Source: Acidobacteriaceae bacterium (GTDB lineage Bacteria; Acidobacteriota; Terriglobia; Terriglobales; Acidobacteriaceae). From it: a stretch of 15,652 nucleotides of DNA. The notes under the pieces are model-generated. The model did no database searches, was not told the origin of the DNA, and saw only the letters and a program-made list of their open reading frames with translations. Positions 1 to 7,188 of the stretch are shown piece after piece. Position 1 is the first letter of the stretch, and each line of letters starts with the position of its first letter. The translations under genes and the position numbers were made by a program. The DNA is taken from contig PMCH01000067.1 of the NCBI GenBank assembly GCA_003154055.1, positions 1 through 15,652 on the forward strand, read 5' to 3'.

Positions 1-1131
1 TGGAAGCGGTATCAGATTCCGGTTTATCTGTATGAAGCGGCTGCCACCACCCCCGAACGGCAAGGGCTGGAAAACATTCGCCGGGGGCAGTTCGAAGGCA
101 TCCGCGCAGACATCGCGACCAACCCCGCCCGCAAGCCCGATTTCGGCGAGGCCCGCGTGCATCCCACCGCCGGGGCAACGGTTGTCGGAGCACGCAAGTT
201 CCTCGTTGCTTATAACGTTTTCTTGAATACGGCGGACGTTGACATCGCCAAGAAGATTGCCAAAGCCGTGCGATTTTCGAGTGGCGGCCTGCGTTTTGTC
301 AAAGGGGCAGGATTCCTGGTGCGCGGCATGGCTCAGGTTTCCATGAACCTGACCGACTTCGAGCAGACGCCCGTCCACCGGGTATTCGAATATGTAAGAC
401 GCGAAGCCGGCCGCTATGGAGTGATTCCGGTATCGAGCGAGATCGTGGGCCTGATCCCGAAGAAGGCCCTGGAGCAGGCTGCGGAATGGTTCCTGCAGGT
501 CGAGAACTTCGACTCGTCGCTGATCCTGGAGAATCGGCTGACCGCCGTGATGGGGGGCAAGATGGCCGTCGGAGGATTGCGCGCCGGAGTCGAGCCCTTC
601 ATTGAGCAACTGGCCGCACCGACCGCGACCCCCGGTGGAGGCAGTGCCGCAGCCGCCAGTGGCGCCATGGCCGCCGGACTCGCGAATATGGTTGCGTCCA
701 TGTCGCGCGGCAAGAAGGCCTACCTGCAATACGAAGCCCCGCTGAGCGAGGCCATCGCCCGCCTAGGTCAGCTGCGCGAAGAATTAAAAGCCGCCATCGA
801 CGCCGACGCCGAGTCCTACAACCTGGTGATGAAGGCCTACAGGGCGGCGAAAGAATCCTCGAATGGCGATGCTGCGATCACTGCCGCCCTCAAACAGGCG
901 ACCAGCGTGCCGTTGGGCGTGGCCGAGCGCGTGGTCGAGGTGTCCCAGATCGTCGAAAAGCTCAAGCCGATCACGAACCCGAATATGAAGTCGGATTTGA
1001 CGACGGCGGTCGCGCTGGCCAAGGCGGCGCTTACGGGTGCGCTGGCCAATGTTGAGATCAACCTGGAGTCGCTGAACGACGAGGCGTTCGTTAGCCAGAC
1101 AAGAAAACGGGCGGCCGTCCTGAAGGTATAG
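1..1131 (+). CDS. ftcD: Formiminotransferase-cyclodeaminase (FTCD), 5'-truncated by window edge
   Basis: The gene is already open in frame 1 at base 1, so its start lies outside the window; 376 residues are visible before the TAG at 1129. FTCD transfers the formimino group of formiminoglutamate to tetrahydrofolate and then deaminates it to methenyl-THF, linking histidine breakdown to the folate pool in the cytosol. Residues 1-20 (IPVYLYEAAATTPER) and HPTAGATVVGARKFLVAYN (54-72) are typical of the formiminotransferase N-subdomain. SSEIVGLIPKKAL (about 145-157) belongs to its C-subdomain. The cyclodeaminase domain begins near residue 200 and shows the glycine-rich PGGGSAAAA loop (211-219), so both activities sit on one chain, as in the animal enzyme. 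The catalytic histidine region of the transferase is off the window. No partner gene follows. An internal GTG at 157 is not a credible start because homology extends upstream of it. Confidence 0.93.
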   Translation, partial: WKRYQIPVYLYEAAATTPERQGLENIRRGQFEGIRADIATNPARKPDFGEARVHPTAGATVVGARKFLVAYNVFLNTADVDIAKKIAKAVRFSSGGLRFVKGAGFLVRGMAQVSMNLTDFEQTPVHRVFEYVRREAGRYGVIPVSSEIVGLIPKKALEQAAEWFLQVENFDSSLILENRLTAVMGGKMAVGGLRAGVEPFIEQLAAPTATPGGGSAAAASGAMAAGLANMVASMSRGKKAYLQYEAPLSEAIARLGQLREELKAAIDADAESYNLVMKAYRAAKESSNGDAAITAALKQATSVPLGVAERVVEVSQIVEKLKPITNPNMKSDLTTAVALAKAALTGALANVEINLESLNDEAFVSQTRKRAAVLKV

Positions 1132-1315
1132 GCTCTCGCCGTCGCTTGGCCTTTTTCCCGCACAAGCGCCGCCATTTCCCTCGATCTACAGACGTACCCC
1201 CTTATGAACTTTAGTACCGGTGCCACCGGCGCAATCCGGACTAAAATAGTACCTAGACCACCAACAGACAATTTGCAGCCCGCATCTAACGATGCAGATT
1301 CCCTTGAGGATATTT
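1132..1315. other. Intergenic region with direct repeats and a CCGGTG palindrome
   Basis: This is the longest gene-free stretch, 184 bases. It contains an odd-length palindrome, CCGGTG-C-CACCGG (1217-1229), overlapping the first of two imperfect direct repeats TAGTACCnnnnCCACC (1212-1227 and 1247-1262, start-to-start 35 bp). A TAAAAT hexamer at 1242-1247 could be a -10 for the downstream secreted-protein gene, but no good -35 is positioned for it. A short GGCCTTTTT run (1148-1156) follows the FTCD stop but has no convincing stem, so I do not call a terminator. A regulatory role for these repeats is inference. Confidence 0.3.
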
Positions 1316-2245
1316 ATGAAGATTTGGTGTATTGCTCTCGTACTTGCACTTGCCGCCAGCGCTGCTGCCATGCCGATTGCGACTTCGGCGCGCTCCATGG
1401 TGCCCGCTGAAGTCCAGCAGATTATCAGCGTGGACTACCGCGCCCTGAAAGATTCGCCAACCGCCCAGGCGCTTAAGCAGCAGGTGCTCCCCGAGAACCT
1501 GAAGCAGTTTGAAGAAGCGCTCAAGGGCATGGGGATTGATTCAGAGCATGACGTCGACCAGCTCACCTTCGCCTCGTTCCGCAGCGGCAAGCAGGGAATC
1601 CAGGTGATCGGAGTGGCGCAAGGATCGTTCTCGGCCAAGGCCATTCTCAAGAAGATGAAGTTGAAGAAGATCACTGGCACCAAGTACGGCCTGGCCGCGC
1701 TTTATCCCATGAACAATGGGATGATCATGACGTTTCTTGACGAATACACCATGGCCTTCGGCAACCAGGCTGCCCTGAAGAGCGCCCTCGATGCCCGCGA
1801 CGGCAAGCGTGCCTCGCTGGAATCGAACCCGCAAATGTCGGACCAGATGGCTGCCGTGGACGGCTCCTCGGTCTGGAGCATCCTCGACCAGCAGGGAACG
1901 CAAGCCATGATGCGCTCGGCGCTGGGCGAAGCCGCCAAGGTCGCCGACTACGAGACGATCAAGAAGCGCCTGCTGGCCTCGCGCTACACCATGAATTTTC
2001 AGAATGGCGTGAACTTTGACCTCAGCGTCTTGACGTCGGATTCGTTGACCGCCGGCACACTGTCTTCGCTCGTTAAGGCCGGAATGCTCTACAAGAAGAT
2101 GAGCGCATCGCCGATCGAGAAGACTGCGATCGACAGTATGACGGTGGATTCCGATAGCTCCAACCTGATGGTCCACTTCAAGACCGACGACCAGAAGTTC
2201 CAGTCCTTGCTGCATTCAGAATTGTTCGCGGCAGTATCGCGGTAG
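1316..2245 (+). CDS. Secreted protein of unknown function (309 aa)
   Basis: I do not recognise the family with confidence. The N-terminus from the chosen start, MKIWCIALVLALAASAAA, is a textbook Sec signal peptide with likely cleavage after residue 18; the single Cys5 lies inside the hydrophobic core and is not a lipobox. The mature part (about 290 aa) is mixed alpha/beta without transmembrane segments and includes DVDQLTFASFR and an SSVWSILD stretch. It loosely recalls periplasmic proteins such as the DUF3352 type, but that is a weak impression. An in-frame ATG at 1292 would add eight residues. I prefer 1316 because GAGGA (1306-1310) lies 5 nt before it and the signal peptide then begins correctly. 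A strong terminator follows, so it is probably monocistronic. Confidence 0.8.
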   Translation: MKIWCIALVLALAASAAAMPIATSARSMVPAEVQQIISVDYRALKDSPTAQALKQQVLPENLKQFEEALKGMGIDSEHDVDQLTFASFRSGKQGIQVIGVAQGSFSAKAILKKMKLKKITGTKYGLAALYPMNNGMIMTFLDEYTMAFGNQAALKSALDARDGKRASLESNPQMSDQMAAVDGSSVWSILDQQGTQAMMRSALGEAAKVADYETIKKRLLASRYTMNFQNGVNFDLSVLTSDSLTAGTLSSLVKAGMLYKKMSASPIEKTAIDSMTVDSDSSNLMVHFKTDDQKFQSLLHSELFAAVSR

Positions 2246-2269
2246 GGTTCCAGCAGAGAAGGGTCTTGC

Positions 2270-2299
2270 AGGGCGGGCAGGGTTGCCCGCCCTTCGCTT
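2270..2299 (+). terminator. Intrinsic terminator of the secreted-protein gene
   Basis: A perfect 9-bp GC-rich stem, GGGCGGGCA (2271-2279) against TGCCCGCCC (2284-2292), closes a 4-nt loop; A2270/T2293 adds a tenth pair. It is followed by the T-rich run TTCGCTTTTC. It begins 25 nt after the stop codon at 2243-2245. The T-rich side faces the plus strand, so it terminates the plus-strand gene; on the minus strand no T run follows. It also separates this gene from the convergent CGNR gene. Confidence 0.82.
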
Positions 2300-2301
2300 T
2301 T

Positions 2302-2928
2302 CTAGCGAGCCTGTCGTTTGCGGCGGTAGAACTTCCGGACCTTCACCCGGTTGCCGCACACCTTCATGTCGCACCATCGGCGGCTGTGATTCTTGCTGCG
2401 GTCTACGAACATCCAGCGGCAGGTTCTGGCACCGCACTCCCGCAGATGTCCAAGATCGCCGGAAATCAGCAGGTCGCTGGCAGAGCGGGCAATCGGCCAG
2501 AGTACGGATTCAAGCGGCGGATTCTCTTCTTCCTCCCAGTCAAGCCGGAACGACTTGCCCGCTGATTTCAGCCTCAAGTGCGACGCAGCCTTGCCCAGTT
2601 GCTGATTGAGGGCAGCGAGATCGCTCTCGGCGGGCCGCCGTCGGGCAAGGATGCTGGCGAAGATACGATACAGGCATTCGCGGACCTGGATCGCCTGCGC
2701 GAGTACGGCGGAAGCCTCCCTGGGATGGGTTTCGGCCGCACGCAGCAGCCGGAGGCACCAACGCGGATTAATCATTCCGGCCTGAGCCGCCCAGTCTGTG
2801 AGAGCCTGGTAGCTGGTGAGGAGTTCGGTGCGCCGCTCCGGAACCGGGCGGTTGTCCAGAGTATTGACGAAATCCACACTCGGCTCGCCGGCAATAATTT
2901 GAAACGTCACTCCGGGTTCCTCATTCAT
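2302..2928 (-). CDS. CGNR zinc-finger transcriptional regulator (ABATE domain)
   Basis: A 208-residue protein of the ABATE/CGNR family, putative DNA-binding regulators. The N-terminal ABATE domain spans about 15-150, beginning with GEPSVDFVNTLDNRP. The C-terminal zinc finger is complete: Cys165, Cys170, Cys186 and Cys191, with the diagnostic CGNR at 191-194 followed by a basic tail (KVRKFYRRKRQ) suited to DNA contact. It is divergent from an EamA permease with only 85 bp between the start codons, which suggests it controls that permease and itself. No Shine-Dalgarno sequence precedes the ATG. Instead a TATAGT hexamer ends 5 nt before it, implying a leaderless mRNA. The ligand is unknown. Confidence 0.92.
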   Translation of the reverse strand: MNEEPGVTFQIIAGEPSVDFVNTLDNRPVPERRTELLTSYQALTDWAAQAGMINPRWCLRLLRAAETHPREASAVLAQAIQVRECLYRIFASILARRRPAESDLAALNQQLGKAASHLRLKSAGKSFRLDWEEEENPPLESVLWPIARSASDLLISGDLGHLRECGARTCRWMFVDRSKNHSRRWCDMKVCGNRVKVRKFYRRKRQAR

Positions 2929-2933
2929 ATTCT

Positions 2934-2962
2934 ACTATAACCGGTGACTACCGTGTTGACAG
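2934..2962 (-). promoter_or_regulatory. Promoter of the CGNR gene, probably leaderless
   Basis: Read on the minus strand: CTGTCA (2957-2962, four of six to TTGACA), a 17-bp spacer, TATAGT (2934-2939), then five bases and the ATG at 2928. Transcription would start at or next to the A of the start codon. Its -35 overlaps the -35 of the opposing permease promoter, so the two promoters are back to back and probably compete. Confidence 0.5.
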
Positions 2963-2995
2963 GTTATCCATCGCAATATAGTGTATAACCTGTGA
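2936..2995. promoter_or_regulatory. Candidate CGNR operator: three copies of one half-site
   Basis: The motif TATAACC(g/t)GTGA occurs as a direct repeat at 2936-2947 and 2984-2995, identical at 11 of 12 positions and 48 bp apart. Its reverse complement (10 of 12) lies between them at 2957-2968. The right-hand pair forms a perfect 9-bp inverted repeat, ACAGGTTAT (2959-2967) and ATAACCTGT (2985-2993), with a 17-bp spacer. The copies overlap the -10 of the CGNR promoter, the shared -35 region, and the predicted start site of the permease promoter. Binding by the neighbouring CGNR protein is inferred from position. Confidence 0.55.
2956..2982 (+). promoter_or_regulatory. Promoter of the EamA permease gene
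   Basis: A perfect TTGACA (2956-2961) and TATAGT (2977-2982) are separated by a slightly short 15-bp spacer; an alternative -10, TATAAC at 2984-2989, gives an over-long 22 bp. The predicted start near 2989 leaves a leader of about 25 nt containing a weak Shine-Dalgarno, CGAGGT (2999-3004), 9 nt before the ATG. The element lies inside the proposed operator. A suboptimal spacer is common in promoters handled by a DNA-bending regulator, but that is only a suggestion here. Confidence 0.5.
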
Positions 2996-3013
2996 ACGCG
3001 AGGTACAGTAGTT

Positions 3014-3964
3014 ATGTCATCCACCGCGACCTCAGTTGCGACCGCAAGAACCGCTCCTTCCCGTCTGTGGATGGCGCTCGCTTTCTTTGCCATTTACGTG
3101 GTCTGGGGAACGACGTACCTCGCCATCCGGTACGCAGTTGAGACCATCCCTCCGCTGGTGACCGCCGGCATCCGCCACACTACGGCGGGGCTGATTCTGC
3201 TGGGAATCGCCTGGTCGCGGGGTTTCCGTCCGCGCCGCGAGCATTGGATTGCCGGCATGGCCCTGGGTGCGTTGTTCTTTCTGGTAGGCCACGGCACGCT
3301 GCACTGGGCCGAGCAATCCGTCTCTTCCGGCCTGGCAGCGCTCCTGGTCGCGAGCGAACCGCTATGGATCGTCCTGCTCGGGGCTGCCATGAAGCAGCAA
3401 AAAATCAACTGGAAGAACGGGCTCGGACTGTTGCTGGGACTCGCTGGAGTGGCGATTCTGACCGCGCGCGAGTTTGCGGCACGCAGTTCCCTGACTTGGG
3501 GAGTGGTTGCGATCCTGGTGGGGGCGGCTTCATGGGCAGTAGGCGTTTGCGTGTCGCCGCGGCTCCGGCTTCCACGCGATGCCATGGGACGCGCCGCCGT
3601 GCCGCTGGTCTGTGGGGCTGGAATGCTGCTGGTGGCAGCGGGAGTCTCCGGCGAGTTCTCCGCGGTGCAGTGGAGAGCCGTTTCTGTGCGTTCACTGCTT
3701 GGACTGGCTTACTTGATCGTGTTCGGTTCGGTAGTGGCTTTCACTGCGTACACGTGGCTGCTGCAGCACTGTTCGCCGACGCTGGTCGCCACACACACCT
3801 TCGTCAACCCTCTGGTGGCGGTGCTGGTGGGCTGGCTGTGGGCGTCCGAACCGATGAGCGTGAGGATTGTGGTGGCAACGGCCGTCATCCTGGGAGCGAT
3901 TGTGCTGATCCAGCGCGGAGACCGGCATGCGGAAATGCAGGCCGAGGCGGTGCAATCCGATTGA
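3014..3964 (+). CDS. EamA/DMT-superfamily permease, YedA-like
   Basis: A 316-residue inner-membrane protein with about ten hydrophobic segments arranged as two EamA repeats (about 22-150 and 163-300). The first helix carries the family signature WGTTYLAIRYAVETIPP (31-47). Later stretches such as HWAEQSVSSGLAALLVASEPLW, and FGSVVAF...TFVNPLVAVLVG in the second repeat, match the E. coli YedA subgroup by recall. DMT permeases export amino acids, metabolites or drugs; the substrate here cannot be read from sequence. The hydrophilic N-terminus (1-17) and acidic C-terminal tail are probably cytoplasmic. It is transcribed away from the CGNR regulator and is probably its target. Its stop lies only 10 nt from the stop of the convergent glmU. 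Confidence 0.92.
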   Translation: MSSTATSVATARTAPSRLWMALAFFAIYVVWGTTYLAIRYAVETIPPLVTAGIRHTTAGLILLGIAWSRGFRPRREHWIAGMALGALFFLVGHGTLHWAEQSVSSGLAALLVASEPLWIVLLGAAMKQQKINWKNGLGLLLGLAGVAILTAREFAARSSLTWGVVAILVGAASWAVGVCVSPRLRLPRDAMGRAAVPLVCGAGMLLVAAGVSGEFSAVQWRAVSVRSLLGLAYLIVFGSVVAFTAYTWLLQHCSPTLVATHTFVNPLVAVLVGWLWASEPMSVRIVVATAVILGAIVLIQRGDRHAEMQAEAVQSD

Positions 3965-3974
3965 CGCACTGGGG

Positions 3975-5429
3975 CTAGCCCTGCTTGGGCTTCTGCGCTG
4001 CCTGGGCGCCGCGTTTTTCGCGTGCCCATCCTTCTTTGATCGTCTGCCGAGCCCGGCCGAGAGCCAGGGAGTCAGCCGGAACATCGTCCGTAATGCAGGA
4101 CCCCGCGGCGACGTAAGCGCCCTTCCCAATCGTCAGGGGAGCGACCAGGGTAGCGTCGCTGCCCACGAAAACTCCGTCTTCAATCACGGTCTTATGTTTG
4201 TGGACGCCATCGTAATTGCAGGTGATCGTTCCCGCGCCAACGTTTACCCCTTCGCCGATTTCCGCGTCGCCAAGATACGTGAGGTGGTTGGCCTTGGAAC
4301 CCTTGCCCAGTTTCATCTTCTTGGTCTCGACAAAGTTTCCAACGTGGGCGCCCTCGCCGATATCGCTGCCCGGACGCAGCCGCGAGAATGGACCGACGGT
4401 AGCGCCCTTGCCGATCCGTGAATCATCCATCACGCAGCCCGGGAGCACCATCACGCCATCGGCGATCTCGGTATTCTTGATCACGCAGTACGAACGGATG
4501 CGGCAGTCCCCACCGACTTTTGTCTTGCCCAGCAGTTGCACAAACGGTTCAATCACCGTGTCGGGCGCGACCTCGACATCGCTGTCGATTACGCAGGTCG
4601 CAGGATAAAAAATCGTCACCCCATCGTTCATCAACTGCAGGCACTTTGCCATGCGCAGACGGGCATCCAGGTCCACCATTTCGGCCCGGGTGTTGGAGCC
4701 CAGCACCTCGCCGGCCTGTGGGGTCTTCATGGCAACCACCTTCTTGCGCGCCCGATGAAATACCCCAGCCATATCGGTAAGGTAGTACTCGCCGTGCGCA
4801 TTTTGGGTGGTGAGATCGCCGATGTGGGCGTACAGTTCGCCCACGGAAAATGCGTAAAACCCCGAGTTGATTTCGCGAATTTTCTTCTGCTGCGCGCTGG
4901 CTGCTTTCTCTTCCACGATGGCCCGCACTTCCGGGCTCTTCGCGCTCTTGCGGATGACCCGGCCGTATCCGGAAGGGTCCTGGAGTTCGGCGCTGAGCAA
5001 GGTCATGGTGGCCTTTTGCGCGGCGTGAAAATCGCTGAGTCCCTGAATGGTTTCCGCAGTGATGAGAGGCGCGTCGCCCGAAAGAACAATCACCTGGTCA
5101 TAGGGCGACAGTGCTTCGCGCGCGACCATGAGCGCGTGTCCGGTGCCGCGCTGGTCCGCCTGTAGGACAAACTGGACACCACAGTCGGCAACCGCGGCGC
5201 GTACGCGGTCAGCCTCGTGGCCGATGATGGCAAATATGTCCTGGGCGGCTACGACCTTCTTTGCCGCCGCGATTACGTGCGCCAGAATCGGCTTGCCGCC
5301 GACTTCATGCAGTACTTTTGGATGCTTGGATTTAAGGCGCGTCCCCTTGCCGGCGGCCATGATGGCGATGGCCACGCGTTGGGAAGCCGTCGTGGAGGAT
5401 TTGTGCTTGTTTTCAGGCGTCTTCGCCAT
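3975..5429 (-). CDS. glmU: Bifunctional GlmU (GlcNAc-1-P uridyltransferase / GlcN-1-P acetyltransferase)
   Basis: This cytosolic enzyme makes UDP-GlcNAc in two steps: acetylation of GlcN-1-P, then uridylylation. It supplies peptidoglycan and lipopolysaccharide synthesis. The 484 residues split into an N-terminal nucleotidyltransferase with MAAGKGTR (24-31), QRGTGHA (93-99), GDAPLI (118-123, metal-binding Asp119) and GSNTR (244-248), and a C-terminal left-handed beta-helix of hexapeptide repeats from about 275. KKMKLGKGSKANHLTYLGDAEIG (370-392, with catalytic-type His382) and GAGTITCNYDG (398-408) are diagnostic for the acetyltransferase. It is slightly longer than E. coli GlmU (456 aa) because of an extra 18-residue polar N-terminus and a KRGAQAAQKPKQG tail. 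No clear Shine-Dalgarno precedes the ATG. It is probably last in an operon behind yvcK (60-nt gap). Confidence 0.97.
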   Translation of the reverse strand: MAKTPENKHKSSTTASQRVAIAIMAAGKGTRLKSKHPKVLHEVGGKPILAHVIAAAKKVVAAQDIFAIIGHEADRVRAAVADCGVQFVLQADQRGTGHALMVAREALSPYDQVIVLSGDAPLITAETIQGLSDFHAAQKATMTLLSAELQDPSGYGRVIRKSAKSPEVRAIVEEKAASAQQKKIREINSGFYAFSVGELYAHIGDLTTQNAHGEYYLTDMAGVFHRARKKVVAMKTPQAGEVLGSNTRAEMVDLDARLRMAKCLQLMNDGVTIFYPATCVIDSDVEVAPDTVIEPFVQLLGKTKVGGDCRIRSYCVIKNTEIADGVMVLPGCVMDDSRIGKGATVGPFSRLRPGSDIGEGAHVGNFVETKKMKLGKGSKANHLTYLGDAEIGEGVNVGAGTITCNYDGVHKHKTVIEDGVFVGSDATLVAPLTIGKGAYVAAGSCITDDVPADSLALGRARQTIKEGWAREKRGAQAAQKPKQG

Positions 5430-5452
5430 GTTCTGTCAATATACCCCGAACC

Positions 5453-5468
5453 ATCCGCCGAGGCGGAT
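5453..5468 (-). other. Short inverted repeat between yvcK and glmU
   Basis: ATCCGCC (5453-5459) and GGCGGAT (5462-5468) pair perfectly, but the 2-nt loop is too tight to form fully. No T run follows on either strand, so it is not a normal intrinsic terminator. It could stabilise or process an operon mRNA, or be chance in GC-rich sequence. Confidence 0.25.
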
Positions 5469-5489
5469 CTTGCCGCGTCTCGTATGCCA

Positions 5490-6551
5490 TTACCGCGATG
5501 CCGCGTGCCGTTCCGGCGCCTGCGCCATCAGCGCCATCAGATCTTTGGCAACGATCTCGGTGGCGTGGCGCGCCATTGCGCCCTCTTCCAGATAGTCCCC
5601 CAGCACCGGGCAGACGCCCATTGCCTCGATGGCGTCCAGATCGGCAACAATCTGCGATGCCCCTTCCAGAGCGTATTTCGCCTTCAGTTGGTTCGAGGCC
5701 GGCTTCCGGTTGATCACGGCGTAGTCGAACAACTGGGCGCCGGCGTGGGTGTTGAGGGCACGGATATGGTCGGCGGCGGTTAATCCAAGACTTTCATTCG
5801 CTTGCGTCATCAGATTGCAGACAAATACTTTAATGGCGGGAGAATTGACAATTGCCTGGCCGATCCCGCGGACCAGCAGGTTGGGGATGAGGCTGGTAAA
5901 CAGGGACCCCGGGCCGATCGTAATCAGGTCCGCTCGCGCAATTGTTTCCAGCGTCTGAGGCAGAGGCTCCACGTCCGGCGGAATCAGACACAATTCCCGG
6001 ATCTTTCCTTTGCTGGCTGTGATCCTGGTCTCGCCCCGGACGCGCGTCCCATCCTCCATCAGTGCTTCCAGTTCCACACTGGTGGGTGTGGCGGGGTAGA
6101 TGTGCCCGCGCGTCAGCAGAATCTCCGACGACAACCGAACCGCCTCGGCGAAATCCCCCGTGATCGAAGTCAGGGCCGCGAGGAACAGGTTCCCGAAGCT
6201 GTGCCCTTCGAGTCCGGAGCCCTTTTGGAATCGATGCTGGAACAGTTTCGAGAGCAACGCCTCATCTTCGGAGAGCGCGACGATGCAGTTGCGCACGTCG
6301 CCCGGGGGAAGCATGTTGAATTCCTTGCGCAGTCGGCCGCTCGATCCGCCGTCGTCGCTGACGGTCACCACTCCGCAGAGCTCAAGGATCGTGGGCTGGC
6401 CAGACGCGGCCAGTGCGGGCGTCAATACAAAACGTTTCAGTCCCTTGAGCAGGGTAGAGAGACCCGTTCCTCCCCCGATCGCGACCACGCGCAGATCCAG
6501 GGGAGTGGGCTTGCCGGAATCGGTTGAGTTGATGCGCTGCTGGGGAACCAT
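5490..6551 (-). CDS. yvcK: CofD-like protein YvcK/GlmR (gluconeogenesis factor family)
   Basis: A 353-residue cytosolic protein of the CofD/YvcK family. Signatures run in order: GGGTGLSTLLKGLK (26-39), VSDDGGSSGRLR (64-75), PPGDVRN (82-88), GHSFGNLFLAAL (116-127), GPGSLFTSLIPNLL (213-226) and CNLMTQ (245-250). The VSDDGGSSGRLR block marks the YvcK branch rather than the F420-pathway CofD transferase. Bacillus YvcK (renamed GlmR) binds UDP-GlcNAc and regulates carbon flow into cell-wall precursors. Its neighbour here is glmU, not the rapZ/whiA pair usual in Firmicutes and Actinobacteria, which fits that role. The start is supported by GAGGG (6556-6560) 4 nt upstream. It begins 26 nt after the TPR gene, suggesting co-transcription. 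Confidence 0.95.
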   Translation of the reverse strand: MVPQQRINSTDSGKPTPLDLRVVAIGGGTGLSTLLKGLKRFVLTPALAASGQPTILELCGVVTVSDDGGSSGRLRKEFNMLPPGDVRNCIVALSEDEALLSKLFQHRFQKGSGLEGHSFGNLFLAALTSITGDFAEAVRLSSEILLTRGHIYPATPTSVELEALMEDGTRVRGETRITASKGKIRELCLIPPDVEPLPQTLETIARADLITIGPGSLFTSLIPNLLVRGIGQAIVNSPAIKVFVCNLMTQANESLGLTAADHIRALNTHAGAQLFDYAVINRKPASNQLKAKYALEGASQIVADLDAIEAMGVCPVLGDYLEEGAMARHATEIVAKDLMALMAQAPERHAASR

Positions 6552-6577
6552 GCGGCCCTCAAGAGTCGCCGGAGCGG

Positions 6578-7141
6578 TTAGTACGGATTGCTCTCGGGTT
6601 CCAGAGAATTGCCATCCGCCCCCGGATCCGGATAGAGCAGTTCTGTGAAACGCGGATCCTCGGCCAGGTTCTGAAAGTCGGAGTCGTTGCGGGCCTGGAA
6701 GCGCAGGGCCGGATTCTGGCGGATCGCCTCGTCGAGCGTTTTCAGCGCGTCTTCCACGTGCCCGGTAAGGCAGTTCAGCGCCGCCAACCCGTACAGGACA
6801 TAGTCGACCTTGGGCTGCTGCTTCAGCAGCTTCTCCAGGTGCTCGCGGGCCGCGAGGTAGTCGCCGGTATTCATGAGCGAGATCGAATAATCGAAATGCT
6901 CTTCGACAGTCTTAAACTGCAAAGCCGGCCGCTCCAGACGCTGATCGCAGGTCACCAGATGGACCATGGCGCGGTCCACCAACGACTTGTTTGGCCCGCT
7001 CAGTACCTTCTGCAGATGCCCCTTGGCCTTTTCAAACTTGTGTTCTTGCAGGGCGCGTACGCCCAGTTCATAACTCTGCATTGCCTGGACATGCCGTGGA
7101 TCTTCAACCACTTGCTTCTTCGCCACTGTCTTCTGTGCCAT
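6578..7141 (-). CDS. TPR-repeat protein (187 aa)
   Basis: A small, soluble, helical protein without signal peptide or membrane segment, so probably cytosolic. TPR-like helical pairs are visible at about 17-45, 81-110 and 115-145 (GHVEDALKTLDEAIRQNP is the clearest). The closing stretch DSDFQNLAEDPRFTELL (153-169) is the typical cap of bacterial TPR scaffolds. TPRs bind protein partners; none can be named. The frame extends upstream to a TTG at 7192 that overlaps the previous gene's stop. I choose the ATG at 7141 because GAGGA (7147-7151) lies 5 nt before it, which also removes the overlap. It sits 47 nt after the PCYCGC gene and 26 nt before yvcK, on the same strand. Confidence 0.88.
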   Translation of the reverse strand: MAQKTVAKKQVVEDPRHVQAMQSYELGVRALQEHKFEKAKGHLQKVLSGPNKSLVDRAMVHLVTCDQRLERPALQFKTVEEHFDYSISLMNTGDYLAAREHLEKLLKQQPKVDYVLYGLAALNCLTGHVEDALKTLDEAIRQNPALRFQARNDSDFQNLAEDPRFTELLYPDPGADGNSLEPESNPY

Positions 7142-7188
7142 TAAGTTCCTCTTTGGGAGATGTAAAAGAACTGACGCTCGTTTCGTTT

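Noticed and set aside
1541..2215. 224-codon minus-strand frame within the 309-aa secreted-protein gene
   Set aside because: The product is His/Arg/Leu-rich, typical of antisense frames; the plus-strand gene has a signal peptide, Shine-Dalgarno and terminator.
3244..3978. 244-codon same-strand frame inside the EamA gene
   Set aside because: The product is low-complexity Gly/Arg/Ala-rich, with no hydrophobic pattern, and overlaps the clear DMT permease.
3971..3991. Palindrome GGGCTAGCCC and AGCCC/GGGCT stem over the convergent EamA and glmU ends
   Set aside because: The stems are only 5 bp, lie partly inside glmU, and have no T run; not convincing as a terminator.
4536..5165. 209-codon plus-strand frame across glmU
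   Set aside because: It is antisense to conserved GlmU motifs, without a recognisable domain or ribosome-binding site.
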